Part shown: positions 24,993 to 38,059 of the stretch, piece by piece
How positions within the stretch are numbered: the stretch's first letter is position 1
Layout: the number at the start of each line of letters is the position of its first letter
Assembly (NCBI GenBank): GCA_026260175.1
Contig: JAKCWW010000021.1
Location: 169,436 to 233,435 of the forward strand
Length of the DNA stretch: 64,000 bases
Origin: Reticulitermes lucifugus
Taxonomy: Eukaryota; Arthropoda; Insecta; Blattodea; Rhinotermitidae
Reading direction: 5' to 3'
The notes under the pieces: model-generated
Databases searched by the model: none
What the model was told of the DNA's origin: nothing
The model's input: only the letters and a program-made list of their open reading frames with translations
Program-made: the position numbers and the translations under genes

Positions 24993-25185
24993 ATTCGAAT
25001 CCCGGCAGCCGCAGACGGTTATTCATTCTCTTCTCCGGCGTCCACACCGGCTCTGGTGCCAATCCACCTCCTATTCAGTGGGTACCGGGGGTTCCCTCTA
25101 AGGGGGTACAGCGACTGGGGCCGAGATTACCAATGCGTGGAACTATACCGCCACACCTCCCATTTGCTTTCATAGCATGGTGCTT
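24993..25185 (+). mobile_element. SINE family A, copy lacking the start of the head
   Basis: Begins within the B box (attcgaatcccggc) and continues through the cctcctattcagtgggtacc block to cacctcccatttgctttcat. Confidence 0.85.
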
Positions 25186-25583
25186 ATTTAATAACAGCGT
25201 CTGCACCTTTACTTTAACATGTTATAAAAAGAATCAACAACTTCTGTATGTTAACACGTGAGTTTGGCTCAGGCCCCTCTGATAAAGTTACAATTGTAAA
25301 ATCCTGAAAACGTCGCCCCGGTTAGAATTCAGACGGAGTTACGGACACACACACCACATGTATGCATTCTCATGACAGAACATCACACAGAGAAAAAAGT
25401 TTCAATAAGAAATGTTAATACGCTATATGTGATGGAATTACACAAGAAATTATAATAGGTTCCGAACACACTTAATGATACCGGATTCTTCCATATTCTA
25501 AAATGCATGACATTAAAGGCACGTGCTTTTGGTACTTGCATGTTGCGGAGGAGACAAAAAAAGCGCAAATTTTGGTCACTATA

Positions 25584-25710
25584 CCTAATGGGAAGAGATC
25601 ACTTTGGACAGGTTGACATAAATGGGAGAATAAGTCTTACTGAAATGGATCTTAGAGAAGGCAGACTCTTCTCAAACTGGATCGGGATAAGGTGGAATGA
25701 AGAACATTCT
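25584..25710 (+). repeat. LINE 3'-end scrap
   Basis: The block gggagaataagtcttactg then aaatggatcttagagaagg parallels the gggaggataatattaaaatg then gatttgaggg pattern of the scraps at 36181, 40525 and 55925. Very diverged. Confidence 0.4.
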
Positions 25711-25879
25711 ATGAAAAGCAATAAATGTACGAGTGTCATAAAACCAAAAATACACACTACCAGGTAACTCTCAACTCGTCACATCATAGTTATTCATATT
25801 ATACGATCAGCTGTGGTTGCGTTATGGACTTTTACATCACATTCTCTGGAATAATGTCGAAAAATTGGCACCGTACAGA

Positions 25880-25985
25880 ACGAACGTAAGAACAGCAGTA
25901 ATGGACATTTCTCGTAGTCATACCGCGCCATATGTTAGCCTGACCCCTGAAGACGGGACTGATACGCTGTAATATCCCAGATGAG
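25880..25985 (+). repeat. Half copy of the fold-back family
   Basis: Contains gacccctgaagacgggactg and gctgtaatatcccagat, the inner and outer blocks of one arm. Confidence 0.5.
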
Positions 25986-26261
25986 GGAATGCCGTGTTTT
26001 TAACTTCTCAATTTTACTTCTCTAACAACAGGCTCTGATCATATATGTCCCTCATAAAAAACCACAACACAGGTTACAGTAATTCTGGAATTTCGAGAAA
26101 CATTAGTGCTGGGTCAAGTTTGATTTCACTGTGTCTAACCGGCAATGGACATCAGGACAGATATATGATGAAGGAACAAGTTAGGAAAGGTACGCAGAGT
26201 GTAAAAATTCTGGCATGTTCGATTATTTTTCTTTAATTACCTCCACAACCGTCAGACATAG

Positions 26262-26545
26262 GTGCCGGGATATATCTAGCGACTAGCTGTGGGCTGAACG
26301 GTCCGAGGTTCGAATCCTGGCAGTAATAAGAGATTTTTCTCTTCTCCAAAATGTCCAGACCGGCTCTGGGGCCCACCCAGCCTCCTATTCAATGGGTACC
26401 AGGGTTCTTTCCCGGACGTAAAGCAGCCGAAGCGTGATGTTAACCGCCCACCGCCATCTAGCACCGAAGTTAATAATGACTGGAGATATACCTCTACTCC
26501 TCCTATACGCCTTCATGGCGTGGACAAGGACAACTTATACCGCAA
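26262..26545 (+). mobile_element. SINE family A, near full-length copy
   Basis: Head with a small deletion in the A-box region, intact B box (gaggttcgaatcctgg), full body (cctcctattcaatgggtacc) and tail gccttcatggcgtggacaag. Confidence 0.92.
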
Positions 26546-27623
26546 GACTTTAGCAAACGTGTACTGGGCCTAACACAAGTGCTTCATTTTTATCTACAAC
26601 TTGTGTTCGAAACATATTACCCTGCTAAAAACTTTGCAAGTTACGTGCAGAAATGCATGTAGATCGTCAAGTAAACTGTCCATTTTTCATGTCTAATTTT
26701 AACCCAAATCAGAATGTTAACAAATTTCAGTAAAAGCCGAAAATATCAGATTTTATAAAACGCCGTTCAGAGATTGTCGGGCTGTTTCATGCAGACAGGC
26801 GGACTGATAGATACGGCGAAAGTAATAGCACATTTTTGCAAGTTCTCGTTGTGAACGTGCCAAGAAATGGTACGATCGAAGACACAGGCGTATTCCTTTA
26901 CCGATCCGTTTTACATATTTCCAACGTAATTACTCACGAGTCCATTAACTGGCATATATAACAATTCCTACCAGGGCAGACCGCTTGACTGCAACATGAC
27001 AAGGACAGACTCCACATATACCAAATGTTACTTTAGACCTTCTGCCGGACTTTGACCGTTACGTATATTACACCCGTACAGACAAAAAACGCCCACTTTA
27101 TAGAAAGGGAAAGGAACTATGAAACAGAAGCATAAGCAGTTCTAACTAGGGTTAACAAATTTAAGGGTGCAACAATGAAAAGCTGAGGGGGTGGAAGAGA
27201 TGCAGACAGATAACATTCACATAGGTTAAGGCACACGGCAGACACCTGTCATTAATTATATGAGTTCATTGCTAGCTGCTTGTACAAAAGAAAACGACAC
27301 GAAAATATGAGAACAAAATATAGCTTAGGTCCTAACACCTTACCACGTTAGCGTAAAGAATTATTTTCAGAACTCTCAGGCTGTGGTTACTGGTGCTTGA
27401 TAGAAATAAGCACCCACAAATTGACTTTATTTTAACTATCAGAATTATCAAGTGATTCTGTTATAACAATGAAACATTTTAGATTTTTATGTACTGTTAC
27501 TTCTTTCATTTCGATAATACCGTAGACGGGTCTATGTACGTTTTCTTATGAGTGTTATTTAGCAACGCTGCCATTTGCTAAGTATATAGCGTGTGTGATA
27601 GACGAATGTGTATGAAGCACTGG

Positions 27624-27862
27624 GGGGTATGTGGTGTCGCAGTCGGTTGAGGCACTGCGCTACAGGCCGGAAGGTCGCGGGTTCGACTCACCCTCTAACA
27701 AAAATGAATACCAGGGATATATCCTGAGGCGTAAAGGCGGCCGGTGCATAGGGCTGACAATATTGCCACCTTCATGTGCCGAATGTCTATATATTCTGGG
27801 AGCCTCTAACTTCCTGCAGTCCTAAGGGCCTGTCCAGGCCAGTAATGTGATACCTTTACCGT
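27624..27862 (+). mobile_element. SINE family C, full-length copy
   Basis: tRNA-like head GTCGCAGTCGGTTGAGGCAC with B box GCGGGTTCGACTCACC, ending ggcctgtccaggccag and then acctttacc. Flanks tgtatgaagcactgg (27609-27623) and tgtatggagcgctgg (27863-27877) are a 15-bp duplication with two mismatches. Confidence 0.85.
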
Positions 27863-27865
27863 TGT

Positions 27866-28022
27866 ATGGAGCGCTGGTTGAATTATACTGACAGGGGAAA
27901 ACAAATAATCGAAGAACAGCCTGTCCTAGTTCCACTACGTTCACGAAAACCCCGACAGACTGGCCCGAGATGCAATCCGGGCCTCCGGGGTGACAGGCAA
28001 ACACTAATCGCCCAGTCCATGG
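27866..28022 (-). repeat. Possible tRNA-headed retroposon (family I)
   Basis: The minus strand shows tgtcaccccggaggcccgg then attgcatctcgggccag. The copy at 61618-61745 has ctctcaccgcggaggcccgg then gtccaaccccaggccag, so the two share a layout. Confidence 0.45.
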
Positions 28023-28143
28023 CACCCGACCCTCTAAGTGTTCTCGAGTGTATTTTTCTTCCCGATTCCTACAGATTCATCAACCACAGTCGCTGAAATA
28101 CTTACTGAACTAAACATCAAGACAATTCGTGAGCATGTATATC

Positions 28144-28345
28144 AGTGTTCGAATGCCAGCAGGGGCAAGAAATGTTTCTCTTTTCCGAAACGTCCAGACC
28201 GATTTTCGGGCCACCGAAAACTCTTCCTATTCAATAAGCACCGGCGGTTCTTTCCTGGAAGTAAAGCGGCCAGAGCGTGAAGTAGACCACTCACCTCCAT
28301 GTACTGCCGAGAACTTCACGGCGTGGACAAGGATACAATTTTTTT
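28144..28345 (+). mobile_element. SINE family A, diverged copy
   Basis: B-box remnant (gttcgaatgccagc), body block cttcctattcaataagcacc, tail cacggcgtggacaaggat. Confidence 0.82.
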
Positions 28346-29789
28346 TTACAAAAAGTGGTTACGTATAATTTGCATTGTTGCCGGTGACAAATTCACCATA
28401 AAAGCATTGTTGTGCAACACTCAATATTTTTATACAGTTGACAGTGACATATAACTCAACAACAACAGACAGAATGCCTTGTTGTGTTTCCACTTGCAAA
28501 ATGGTTAAGCGAAGGCACCACAATGTCACGTTATACGTACACTGCGTACCTTGTTGCATTATAATAGTTTTCCGTCATTCGAATGTTATTTTAATTGTAA
28601 CAAATCTAGGATTACAGGGGTGGCGGATAGAACCGCGAAATTAAGTTTTCATCCCGTTTATCACAGTTGGCAAACTGTTCTGTTTCCGTCCAGTAACACA
28701 GCCACGCCAGCGATAGTGAAGACACCTCAGAAAAAGTGGCGACTCCTAACACACAACGGTCCAGTAATTATATCTCTCACGCCCTCTCCTGCCTCACAAG
28801 TCTATGAAGCTATTTACCTATATAATTAGTACTTTATTATAAAGTAATTCGTGCTGTTGTCTAGGTTTATCCGGCCTTCACGTATGCCATATGTGCTGAC
28901 GACCTCACGACATACAGCACTGTCCAAAAGACTTGCCACTCCGGTCTCTCCTCCCCTGTCTCTTTACAATACAAATTTCTATTGGTTAGTTCAATCAGAT
29001 CTAATCCTCGGGTTAAGACAGCGCAACGATTACGAAGAAGGTCCAATCGGAGAGATGATTTCACAACACACATCATGACGTCAATTGACATGTTTGAATA
29101 ATACGTCTGTCGGATTTCGACATAATGAGGGGAAGTTATTTGCCAGTAGAGAAAAGAGTTCGAAAAATTACAGTCTTTGATCTACACTTACCTAAACGCA
29201 TGACAAATGGCCATGACAAATTTGTACTTTCTTTAATTTTAGGACTGGTGCAAATCCGACAAAGGACACTACCCAAAGTCTAACGTGTGGGTTAGTGAAG
29301 TGCTCTGCATCTAACGATTGGTCTAATTATTTCGGTGCACTGAGCCATATTATTCCTTATCATGGCGTTCTCCAGCCAGACGTAACGCAGATCAGCTCCC
29401 ATTAAGCAGTCTCCACTACTACTACTCATGCCGTTATTTCTTTCCACGCAGAAATCAGGGGCGACTACAAAAGATCGGACGAAACTGCACTGGTGTTCAT
29501 ATTCCTAGAAGCAGGGTCGTCCAAGTTTTGTCAACAGAGGGTCACATGATCGTTAAGTCCATATATGTGCTGGCCGCATTGATTCTTTATTGATAAAATG
29601 GCTAATAGCAGCCTGTTAGCTATTCAGAAATATGGATTTTTTCCAGCAGTAATACAAAAGCAGCCAAGAACAGTTTAATCAGGTGGTTAGGCTTTACTGC
29701 CCTAGTACAAGTGTGCTAACAATTTACGGGAAAAGCTTCTTTTTGTTGAAAATCTCAGGTGGGTCACAAAAACGGAAAAAATTGGGCCT

Positions 29790-29902
29790 GCAGAGACACT
29801 CATTCGGGGACAGGCGGTTCCCGTGTGGGATCCAAACCAGGCACTTCCCATGTGCTACACAGACGTGTTGCCGCTGTGCCAACCGGCTCTTTTCACGTAC
29901 GT
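29790..29902 (-). repeat. Possible tRNA-headed retroposon
   Basis: The minus strand reads gagccggttggcacagcgg, and after about 35 bp tggtttggatcccaca, an A-box/B-box-like pair. Only one copy is seen here. Confidence 0.35.
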
Positions 29903-29998
29903 TAATGGGCAAATGAAGTGTCGATATGAATAGACCAACAACATGGTCACTGATATGTCATTTTTAAAGGGTCTAAACATCCACGAAGAATGATATTT

Positions 29999-30094
29999 CA
30001 ACCCTTGAAGACGAGGCCACTGCATTGTCTCGAAACGTCGGCAACCGGTTACCCAGTGACGCGGCGTCATATCCCAGAGGAACGGAATCCTAAG
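29999..30094 (+). repeat. Half copy of the fold-back family
   Basis: One arm: cccttgaagacgagg, ctcgaaacgtcggcaac and gcgtcatatcccagaggaac, without its partner. Confidence 0.7.
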
Positions 30095-30263
30095 ATACAC
30101 ACTGTTATTAAGGACTTGTTACTGACAGCGGCCGACGTGTCCTACCCTGGACATTTTCGATTCAGTTCACATACACACCGTATTTTTCCTAGACACTTCT
30201 TAGCGTACTGCCTTTCTACAAAGGAAAAAAAGTTGGTTTATGAGATAACCATACTATCTGTGT

Positions 30264-30296
30264 AGAGAGCGAGAGAGAGAGAGAGAGAGAGAGAGA
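30264..30296. repeat. (GA)n microsatellite
   Basis: Nearly pure GA repeat with one C interruption. Confidence 0.95.
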
Positions 30297-30989
30297 GTGA
30301 GATTTCAACTTCTGAGCCACCTGATCGACTTCGACAAAACTTGGCAAGAACAGTATGCCATCAGAGGACACTCCAACGCCGTACTCTCATACTTTTCTAC
30401 ACATAAGAGCAACACTTACTTAAGTTCCCTAATTGATATACAGCACCAGATGCTGGAAAAATACGTAACTATTGTTAAAGTCATATTTTTGTATAATGTA
30501 CAGCAACAAGATGGCGGACGTGAAAACATGCTCTTTATGTTTCTGTTGTACGGTAATTATTATCGCACCACTGGAGCACAGAAATATACCATAATCATAC
30601 CTGCATATTTCATATGAAATACCGATTGTAAGTAACTACAAACATGACGATAGGAAATAAGTATTTCACAAAATTAAAAAAGGAAATAATAATGACGATA
30701 ATGATGACACGTGGGGCTATATATCGATCAAATACGAAAGCTGACTTTATGAGCCCTACGAATTTCCTGTTAACCCCTTTCAGTGCCAGTCTCAAAAGAC
30801 ACTATTCTTCAGAAGTTCTACTTGATTTAAAGTTATTTTACACATTTTTAAACAAATTTTTATTTCTTTGAAATGTTCGGCAATTGACCTTAGGTAGGCC
30901 GTACGGAAGACGGACCTAACCAATGTGCGCACTTACGCTCCACGTAATGGCTGTTAGCACTAACTTAAGATTGTTCTCACTTGCGTGAT

Positions 30990-31172
30990 TTCAGGCTTCC
31001 GCCGCGATGTAGATGAGATCTGCACTCTTCTGGTACATCACGCAGCGTAGAGGCTTTTTACCTTGGACTTATTGACCCTTGAAGATGGGACCAAGTTGTC
31101 CCGAAATGTCGATACAGAATTACTACTCCGCGCTGCGTAATATTCTAGAGGAGATCAGATCAGATCGACGCT
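30990..31172. repeat. Fold-back element, diverged
   Basis: Left block ctcttctggtacatcacgca, centre cccttgaagatgggacc, core gttgtcccgaaatgtcg, right block gctgcgtaatattctagagg. The arms are less perfect than at 9512. Confidence 0.75.
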
Positions 31173-31857
31173 TAACAATTCTAACTTTATACAGGAAGTT
31201 CCTTTGCGATTGCGACCTCCGGCTAAAGGGACGGACGCTCGACCCGTCAAAATGGGTCGATCCGTAATGGATAGCTTTGCTTCACGGCTGCTAGAAAATT
31301 CAATGTACAAGCTTCTCCAAAAAATATGTTTTTGTTCCCCTAATGCTTTCTACATACCCCTCCCATCTCATCCTTCAGTGACCACCCTAAAAAGCGGCTC
31401 CGTCTCAGTGATCATAATACACACGCATGCGTATCTTGTGGGTGGACGAGGCAGGAGGCACGCGACCGGCACGCGAGCTGGGATCAGCTCAAGAAGAACA
31501 CCAAGGAATAAAACGACAAGGAAAGACAGACGAGGGGCTTTTGTAAGATTTCGAATCGTCTTAAGGATAAAGGATCGGAGAAAAAGGACAGACGGGGGTG
31601 AGGCATAAAAGTTGACAGGGCTAACTAGAAAAGCTATTGTACAACACCCCGTGTCCCGTTCTCGCCCTTCTCAGTCTAGCGTCACCCTTCTACCCCTCTC
31701 TCCTATCACCCCCGCGCCTACAATTATGAACCGCAATAGCGCAATAGCCACGAGTCATCTCACTCCATGTTGCTGATTTACGGAACAACGAACCAAGTAA
31801 CAAATGAGAGACTCTAACGTCTTCAGAATTCCTAAGCTTCAGTGAGAATTTTTATCG

Positions 31858-31905
31858 CTGGACCGTGCACTGCAGAGGGGACGGCATCATCGGTCGCTAT
31901 AGAGC
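31858..31905. repeat. Short repeat shared with 49297-49345
   Basis: The segments gcactgcagaggggacgg and catcatcggtcgct match gcactgcagagtgggcgg and catcatcgatcgct at 49.3 kb. Family unknown. Confidence 0.55.
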
Positions 31906-32050
31906 AATGACAACTGACAGATACTTGGTTATTTAACGACTATTTTTCAGATCCAAGCGTTGTATCTAGTTAATGGGCAGATCGTGAATGACATATGCAC
32001 AAGAACTTGGAAGGAGAAGGTCGTATTCGAAGTAGTAAAAGGACATGCGT

Positions 32051-32086
32051 AATAATAATAATAATAATAATGATAATAATAATAAT
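32051..32086. repeat. (AAT)n microsatellite
   Basis: About twelve units with one G substitution. Confidence 0.95.
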
Positions 32087-32999
32087 ACGCGTGGGAATTC
32101 AGATTAGTAATCATGCATAGAGTAAAAAAGCCAGACAAGTTTAAATTTACCCCCACGAAACTATACTGTAACATTAAACAAAATGAAAAAGAAAGACACA
32201 TCGACGCGTAAGATACTTGTATATTTCTTAGTTCATTTAACGACACTTCTCGACTGCAAGGACATGGCATCAAATAGGAAAATGTCTTAATAATGAGCAA
32301 GGGGAGGGTGCGGAAGGTAAGGCCAGGGAGCACGCCCAGTATTTAGGCAGATACTGCCTAGAATGTGCCTCAAAGAACTGACAGACCAAGCGAAAACTCT
32401 AAAAACAGCTTGTGACCCCGCCCAGATTGGTACCGGTTACATCAACAGTACAGCAACTCTAAAAGGTTACCGCGATACCAACCTGCTTAATGTAAATATC
32501 CCACTAGAATCGTACTTAAACTTACTTTTCGATTACTATTGGTTCAATTGTTTTCTGAATGAGCGAGGAAAGGGTTACGTGTCCCAAACATTTCTGACAC
32601 GCAGTGATTCTGTTTAACACGAAATAACATTCTAGTACATCGAGTCCTTCATGGCATGGTACTGCTTACGCGCGCCTGGTGATGAGCGAAGGGTTGTATG
32701 TTCGATACGTCCATTTGCATGATGCAGCTCTCCTATATGCACGTGGATTCTGATAAAATATGGTGCATAAAAACGAGCACTGCACAGTTGTCACAGCGTT
32801 ACCACAACTGAATTCAATGCTACTTACGACACTGTTGCACGTACTGATAGGGTGAGCTATATAATATAAAAATAAGCCAGGTGTGCATTCAAAAAAGATC
32901 TTGTACAGGAGGGTCATGCAAACCTGAACATTCCCTCTCCCACTCTTGAAACTGGTATCAAGAAGCATTGTGTTCCCGTATCGGTGAGTGGAAGGGCAT

Positions 33000-33250
33000 G
33001 GGATGAGGCATACCGAGTGAAAGAAAATTTCCTGCGACCAAGAGGGAGTCTGCAATCCGAAGAATAGTGCGCAAGGGGATGGAAGAAGAATGTTCACTGG
33101 GAAATAAGACAGTGAGGTAGGGGGTAATAGATAGATATATAGAATATTAAATCGAAAGGTGGGAACAAGAGGGGGAGACAGTATTTGCTTCAAGGAATGA
33201 AAAGGAAAAGACCAGAAGGGACGACTTAGAAAAGACGGTAAAAACTTAAA
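33000..33250. repeat. Purine-rich tract
   Basis: Plus strand rich in A and G. The minus strand therefore lacks stops and shows the longest open frame in the window (32666-33310), which I do not take as a gene. Confidence 0.5.
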
Positions 33251-33339
33251 CTCAACTCCAGATAGGGCAAACCAGGGGTCAACAAATGACCTACCCCCTC
33301 CCCACTGCAAAACTTGCTTCGCAACTACAGGAAGTCGTC

Positions 33340-33355
33340 TATATATATATATATA
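33340..33355. repeat. (TA)n run
   Basis: Short pure TA repeat. Confidence 0.9.
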
Positions 33356-33625
33356 ATTTTTTTAAAAATAAATGTTTATTTTTATCTGAGTAGATTTTAT
33401 TTTATACGAGGACGCAGATAGTCGTCCAGACGTCCAGGCCAGCAAAAGTTAACACATGAACAAATCCCGTCCGCTTCGGTGTTGCTATACATTTATGAAA
33501 TCTGTGTTCTGGCTCATGTTCAAAGTATCAAACCGTAACACAGAAATGCATGCATGGTTTGGTGGGAAAATGTGAAAGAAAGAGGCCACTTGGACGTACT
33601 ATGCGTATAATACGGTAAAGCTAAA

Positions 33626-33911
33626 AGGTTAAGTTTTCCCTGTCCACGCCATAAAAGTTGTTGACGGCGAGTAGAGGTACAACTCCACTCATTCTTAACC
33701 TCGGTACTAGAAGGATGTGAGTGGTCAACTTCAAGAAACCGGCCGCTTTATCCCGTAAAGAACCCCGATGCCCAATGAATAGGAGCGTGGGTGGGCCCCA
33801 GCGCCGTCTGGACGTTTTGGAGAAGAAACAATCTCTTGCCTCTACTGGGATTTGACCCAGTACCGTCCAGCCCGTAGCCTAGCCACTGTACCCACTACGC
33901 TACCCCAGTTC
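33626..33911 (-). mobile_element. SINE family A, full-length copy
   Basis: About 286 bp. The minus strand begins AACTGGGGTAGCGTAGTGGG, has B-box remnant ctgggtcaaatcccag and ends ggcgtggacagggaaaactt. Good reference copy for the family. Confidence 0.92.
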
Positions 33912-33957
33912 CTTGGCGAATAATACGAACAATATTTAAATAAATCTTAAATAGATG

Positions 33958-34135
33958 TGAGGGCGTGGACAGGATTCATCTGCCTCAGAATACGGACCAG
34001 CGACGGACTTTTGCAAAGACGATAATGAACCTTCGGGTCCATAAACTGCGGGGTATTTTTAAAAGCAGTTTAGTTGCTCAGGAGGTTTTCTGATGCACAG
34101 TGTTACGTGGTTAGCTGGCTGGCTGGTTAATTACT
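33958..34135 (+). repeat. LINE 3'-end scrap
   Basis: Reads gggcgtggacaggattcatc, gaatacggaccagcgacgg and aatgaaccttcgggtccat. It matches the 36.2-36.5 kb minus-strand copy and ends in a short (GCTG)n tail. Confidence 0.6.
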
Positions 34136-34875
34136 GTATATGTGTACATTTTGAGTTCCGTTAAAACCAAGAACGCTTTTGTCACAAATGAATATCAGAA
34201 CTGTGATGGATGTACAACAGCAAACGAAGGTTTTTCGTAATATACACCAACACATAGCACGGGATCCAGTCGTCTACGGCATGCGTGCCTGGAAACACCG
34301 TCGTAAAGTGGAATTTTTTTTTCCAAAAATAATTTTATAAAGAATGCTTACGTTAATGTTGAGTTAACAGAGAAAGACAAGAAATGCGATACTTGATTGT
34401 ATAAATGAAGGCACAGATAAAACAGCAACCATTCTGAAAGCTGTAACATGTTAGCAGTAGTACGGAGAGTCTTAAGTCTACAGCATGCACAGTACAAACG
34501 TCTACCCTGTCTTTTATTTATTTACTATTCATTTAAACAGTTCAGAATACATCGCCTCCAATGATATGACGACTGGTAGGTAGCAAAATGGAAAGGAGGC
34601 GGAAAAAACTGACCGTGGCCTAATTTGCTAACGAGGAAAATCACGAAAGACTATAATCAGTAGAGCAGGTCTCAGGCCGAAAGATACGAGCACAGGACAT
34701 CCGAATACGAAGCTGGAGCGCCACATACACGTCGACTGCGACGTTCAGATTGCCAGTGTACACACAGAGCGCCCATCACACCAGGATGGGTCGAAACCCC
34801 ATCCAAATTCGCCCGTAATTTAAAAGTAAATGTGGAAATGCCACTGAGGTGCAAATGTTTCGTCATGAAGGATTA

Positions 34876-34876
34876 N
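34876..34876. other. Ambiguous base N
   Basis: Single undetermined base in intron sequence. Confidence 1.
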
Positions 34877-35602
34877 AGAAATATAGCCATAAGCTCCGGC
34901 TGATTTAGTCAGCAGGAAAGGGCCAGAGGTACAGTAAGTAACCAGCACGACGAATCTGCGAGATTTAGGTCTTGCACGTGGGTGACGGCGAACAATATGT
35001 TGAAGGATAAAAACAGGCGGATATACAGTAGACTTGCACGTGGGCAAATGGTCGTTCTATAAGGGTCGATCAGCGCCCGGACATTCATTAACTCATTCAA
35101 TAAATCAATCAATTAAACACCGACGTCCATCCAGGAGCTATCAAACTACCATCTGAGCTGAAGACATTAAAAACCACAAATGCGCAAGGTCGCGGAGACC
35201 GCCAGTAAACGCCTTTCATTCCCATTACATTCTAAACTTATGGCGACACTAAAACGTTTTCTTAAGGTGAAGCTAGTATCGGCCTTAATTATTTTACCAG
35301 ACACTACGCTACAATACGTGTCTGTGAAATCGAGGAGACAAAGAATGACCCTCATGAGTGCAAAGAAGTCTGTGTTGCGTATGCCGGTCGGAACCTTGAG
35401 GTTAGTTACCACCTGCTCAGTGCGGTGAAGGACCAGATCTACGGGCAGACGGCAACGCGTGTCCGTGTAGGGCATTAAAGAGCTTCCTTCTCCATTGATG
35501 ACAATCTCATATGCAAAATGCCACTACGCATTAAACAGGGACAGTATTTCTGTACAGTCATATGCATTACACTCCTCAGACCGGCCATAAGTATCCATTT
35601 GT

Positions 35603-35653
35603 AGTGTGTGTGAGAGAGAGAGAGTGTGTGTGTGTGTGTGTGCGTGCGTGTGT
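35603..35653. repeat. Compound (GT)n(GA)n(GT)n microsatellite
   Basis: GT repeat, then GA repeat, then GT/GC repeat, immediately before a SINE family A copy. Confidence 0.95.
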
Positions 35654-35657
35654 ATGA

Positions 35658-35928
35658 GCCGGTATAGCATACATAGTCAGTGTAGTGGCTAGGCTACGGC
35701 CTGGATAATCCGCGGTTCCAATTCCGGCAGCGGCAAGACATTTTTCTCTCTTCCAAACCATCCAGTCTCCGGTGCCAACCCACTCTTCTATTCAACAGGT
35801 ACCAGGGTTCTTTATCGGTGGTAAAGCGACCGAGGCGTAATTCCGCATCTAGCGCCGAGGTTGGGAATGAGTGGAGCTATACCTCTTCTCCCCCTATATA
35901 CCTCATGGCGTGGACAGGGACAACTGTG
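35658..35928 (+). mobile_element. SINE family A, full-length copy
   Basis: Head GCCGGTATAGCATACATAGT, B-box remnant cgcggttccaattccgg, body ctattcaacaggtaccaggg, tail cctcatggcgtggacaggg. Confidence 0.92.
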
Positions 35929-36180
35929 TGTGTGATTTATGACACATGATAGGTTGATTAGCGAATTTTTAGGGCACAAACCTGCAACTTCCCTGGAGTG
36001 ACTGGGAGAAGCTACGAAATATCCCAGTCAGGAAAGTCGGTTTCAGGGCCCAGATTCAATCTCGGAACCTCCCGAATATGCAGTCCTATCCGTACCACTG
36101 ATATTTGGGAATGATGTGTTGGGGAGAATATTAGGACCGAAAGAAAAGTAACGTGAGTCTCAAGAAAATTACACACTAAG

Positions 36181-36470
36181 GGAGCTTCTACCTGACTAAC
36201 TAACTAACTACCCATGGAGCAGAGTCCTACTTCAAAAGTTAACAGTTCCTCCTCTAGTCAAGAAATTCCCCACATTTTATGGAACCCAAAGGTTCATTAC
36301 CGTGTACACAACATCCTGCCACTTGTCCCTATTCTAAGCCAGATCAATCCTGTCCACGCCCCCATTTTACGTCTTTAAAATTCACTGTAATATTATTTTC
36401 CCCATCTACGCCTAGGCCTTCAGCACATACATAACTTCACATTTACCTTTAATTTTTGTCTTCAATACAA
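36181..36470 (-). repeat. LINE 3'-end fragment with TTAG-type tail
   Basis: The minus strand reads aggcctaggcgtagatgggg, aaaataatattacagtg, gggcgtggacaggattgatc and aatgaacctttgggttccat. It ends in (TTAG)n at about 36192-36210. This is the longest of the related scraps and likely the region after the RT domain plus the 3' tail of a LINE. Confidence 0.7.
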
Positions 36471-38059
36471 AACTTATCAAAACCTGCTGTCCCAGAACAG
36501 TTTAAATCCTACATCACTCCCTGAGTACAGCAATCAGTTTTAAAGAGACAGAATCATGTGTTTTGTGGTCGCGCGTCGTTAACACCAAAGGCAGTGTCTA
36601 AGACGCTGGCACAGGAAAAAAAAACGCCCTCTGCTTCATCTCACAGTGTTTTATTTGTTCCAGCGACCACCACCTGTCTACCCAAAATATTCTGTACCTT
36701 TCGGCTGAAGACTTATGTACTTGTTAGCTACAGGGGATTTAAAACAAGTTCTTCGGTATTCAGAATCTTACCGATTTCATTCTTTAAATGCCGATTTCAT
36801 ATGGTTACGGAAAGTAAACTTTCAAATCAAATATACGACTACTGATCGTGTTTGCCTGTCAGTGCGGTCCCGAATATGTGCACTCCGTTTTACAAACGTT
36901 TAAATTAAAAATAGTTTTATACAGCATCTGAAGGAAATCTCTTTAGTACTTTCTAAATATCGCATATAACTAATGACAAATTTACCCACTGACACAGTTC
37001 GATGTCTGTGAATGCCCACCCGTTAATGACGCGCTGCACATGTCATGAAATTTGAAATCTCACTGTAACGAATATTTGTTTACTTAAGCTTCAGCACACT
37101 GTGAGTTGTGATTAGGTGATGGTACAAGGCGCTACCAAGTAATACGCAAAACTGACAAATCTAGACTAGTCAAAGACTTCTATGCAATAAACATATTAAA
37201 GCAACGAAAAATGAGATCGTGTTTATTCGCCAGAATGTTTTGATGCAATACAAAGATTTCGATTAAATTTGGTACTGCAGGTAGAGGGCGTTACACCAAA
37301 AGCTGTTAGGCGTACTTCATTTTAATCCGTAGCTTACACGAAGCTCAAACATAATTAATTTGCATAAAAATACCAACTGTTGATAACATGATACATAACA
37401 AAACACATATTTATCATAAAGAAATGTGACTTTTATCTCACACATATTTCTATATGATGGCCTACAGGCGTATATTTAATAGATTAGGCTACAATAAAAA
37501 CAATGTGTAACTATACAGTGTCTACATATTGTTGATCAATTGTTTCAAAACTGGAGAAACCTAGTACTTCTTCTACCCCCTTAGTCAGCGATTTTAATCT
37601 TCATAGTGCGGGGGAGGGGGATTTATCTTCACCAGAAGGTAAGGGTGTCGCCTGAGGCTTCTTTATTGGGGGAAGCAGCTTGGAACCCGGTGTATTACGA
37701 ATATATATGGTATAACTAACCCTGTGTCACGGAGAAACGGGAAGAAGCATATCGAACATACACTCGCTATCAGTACGACTGAAACCCAGAAGATGCCTAA
37801 TATCGGTGAAGAAAAAAAAACCCTCCCAACTTTTCCGTCGGGCGTCGAATCTTCGCAATCCGTTCCGCAAAACAAATTCAGTGCTTGATAATACAAAAAG
37901 ATTATCGGTATGTACAAGCATTACCTTCAATCTTCAGACACGTTTCACCCGATGATTCTGTTAACGCGTTTCAAATCCTTGTTCTCTAAAGTATGAAAAT
38001 TGCATATTTTGGCTGAAATATAATAAAAGACGAAAAATTCTGACATTCGAGAATCCGAG

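Noticed and set aside
32666-33310. Longest open frame in the window (214 codons, minus strand)
   Set aside because: It lies over a purine-rich plus strand, which removes stop codons from the other strand. The protein is low-complexity (Phe, Ser, Pro, Leu) with no recognisable domain.
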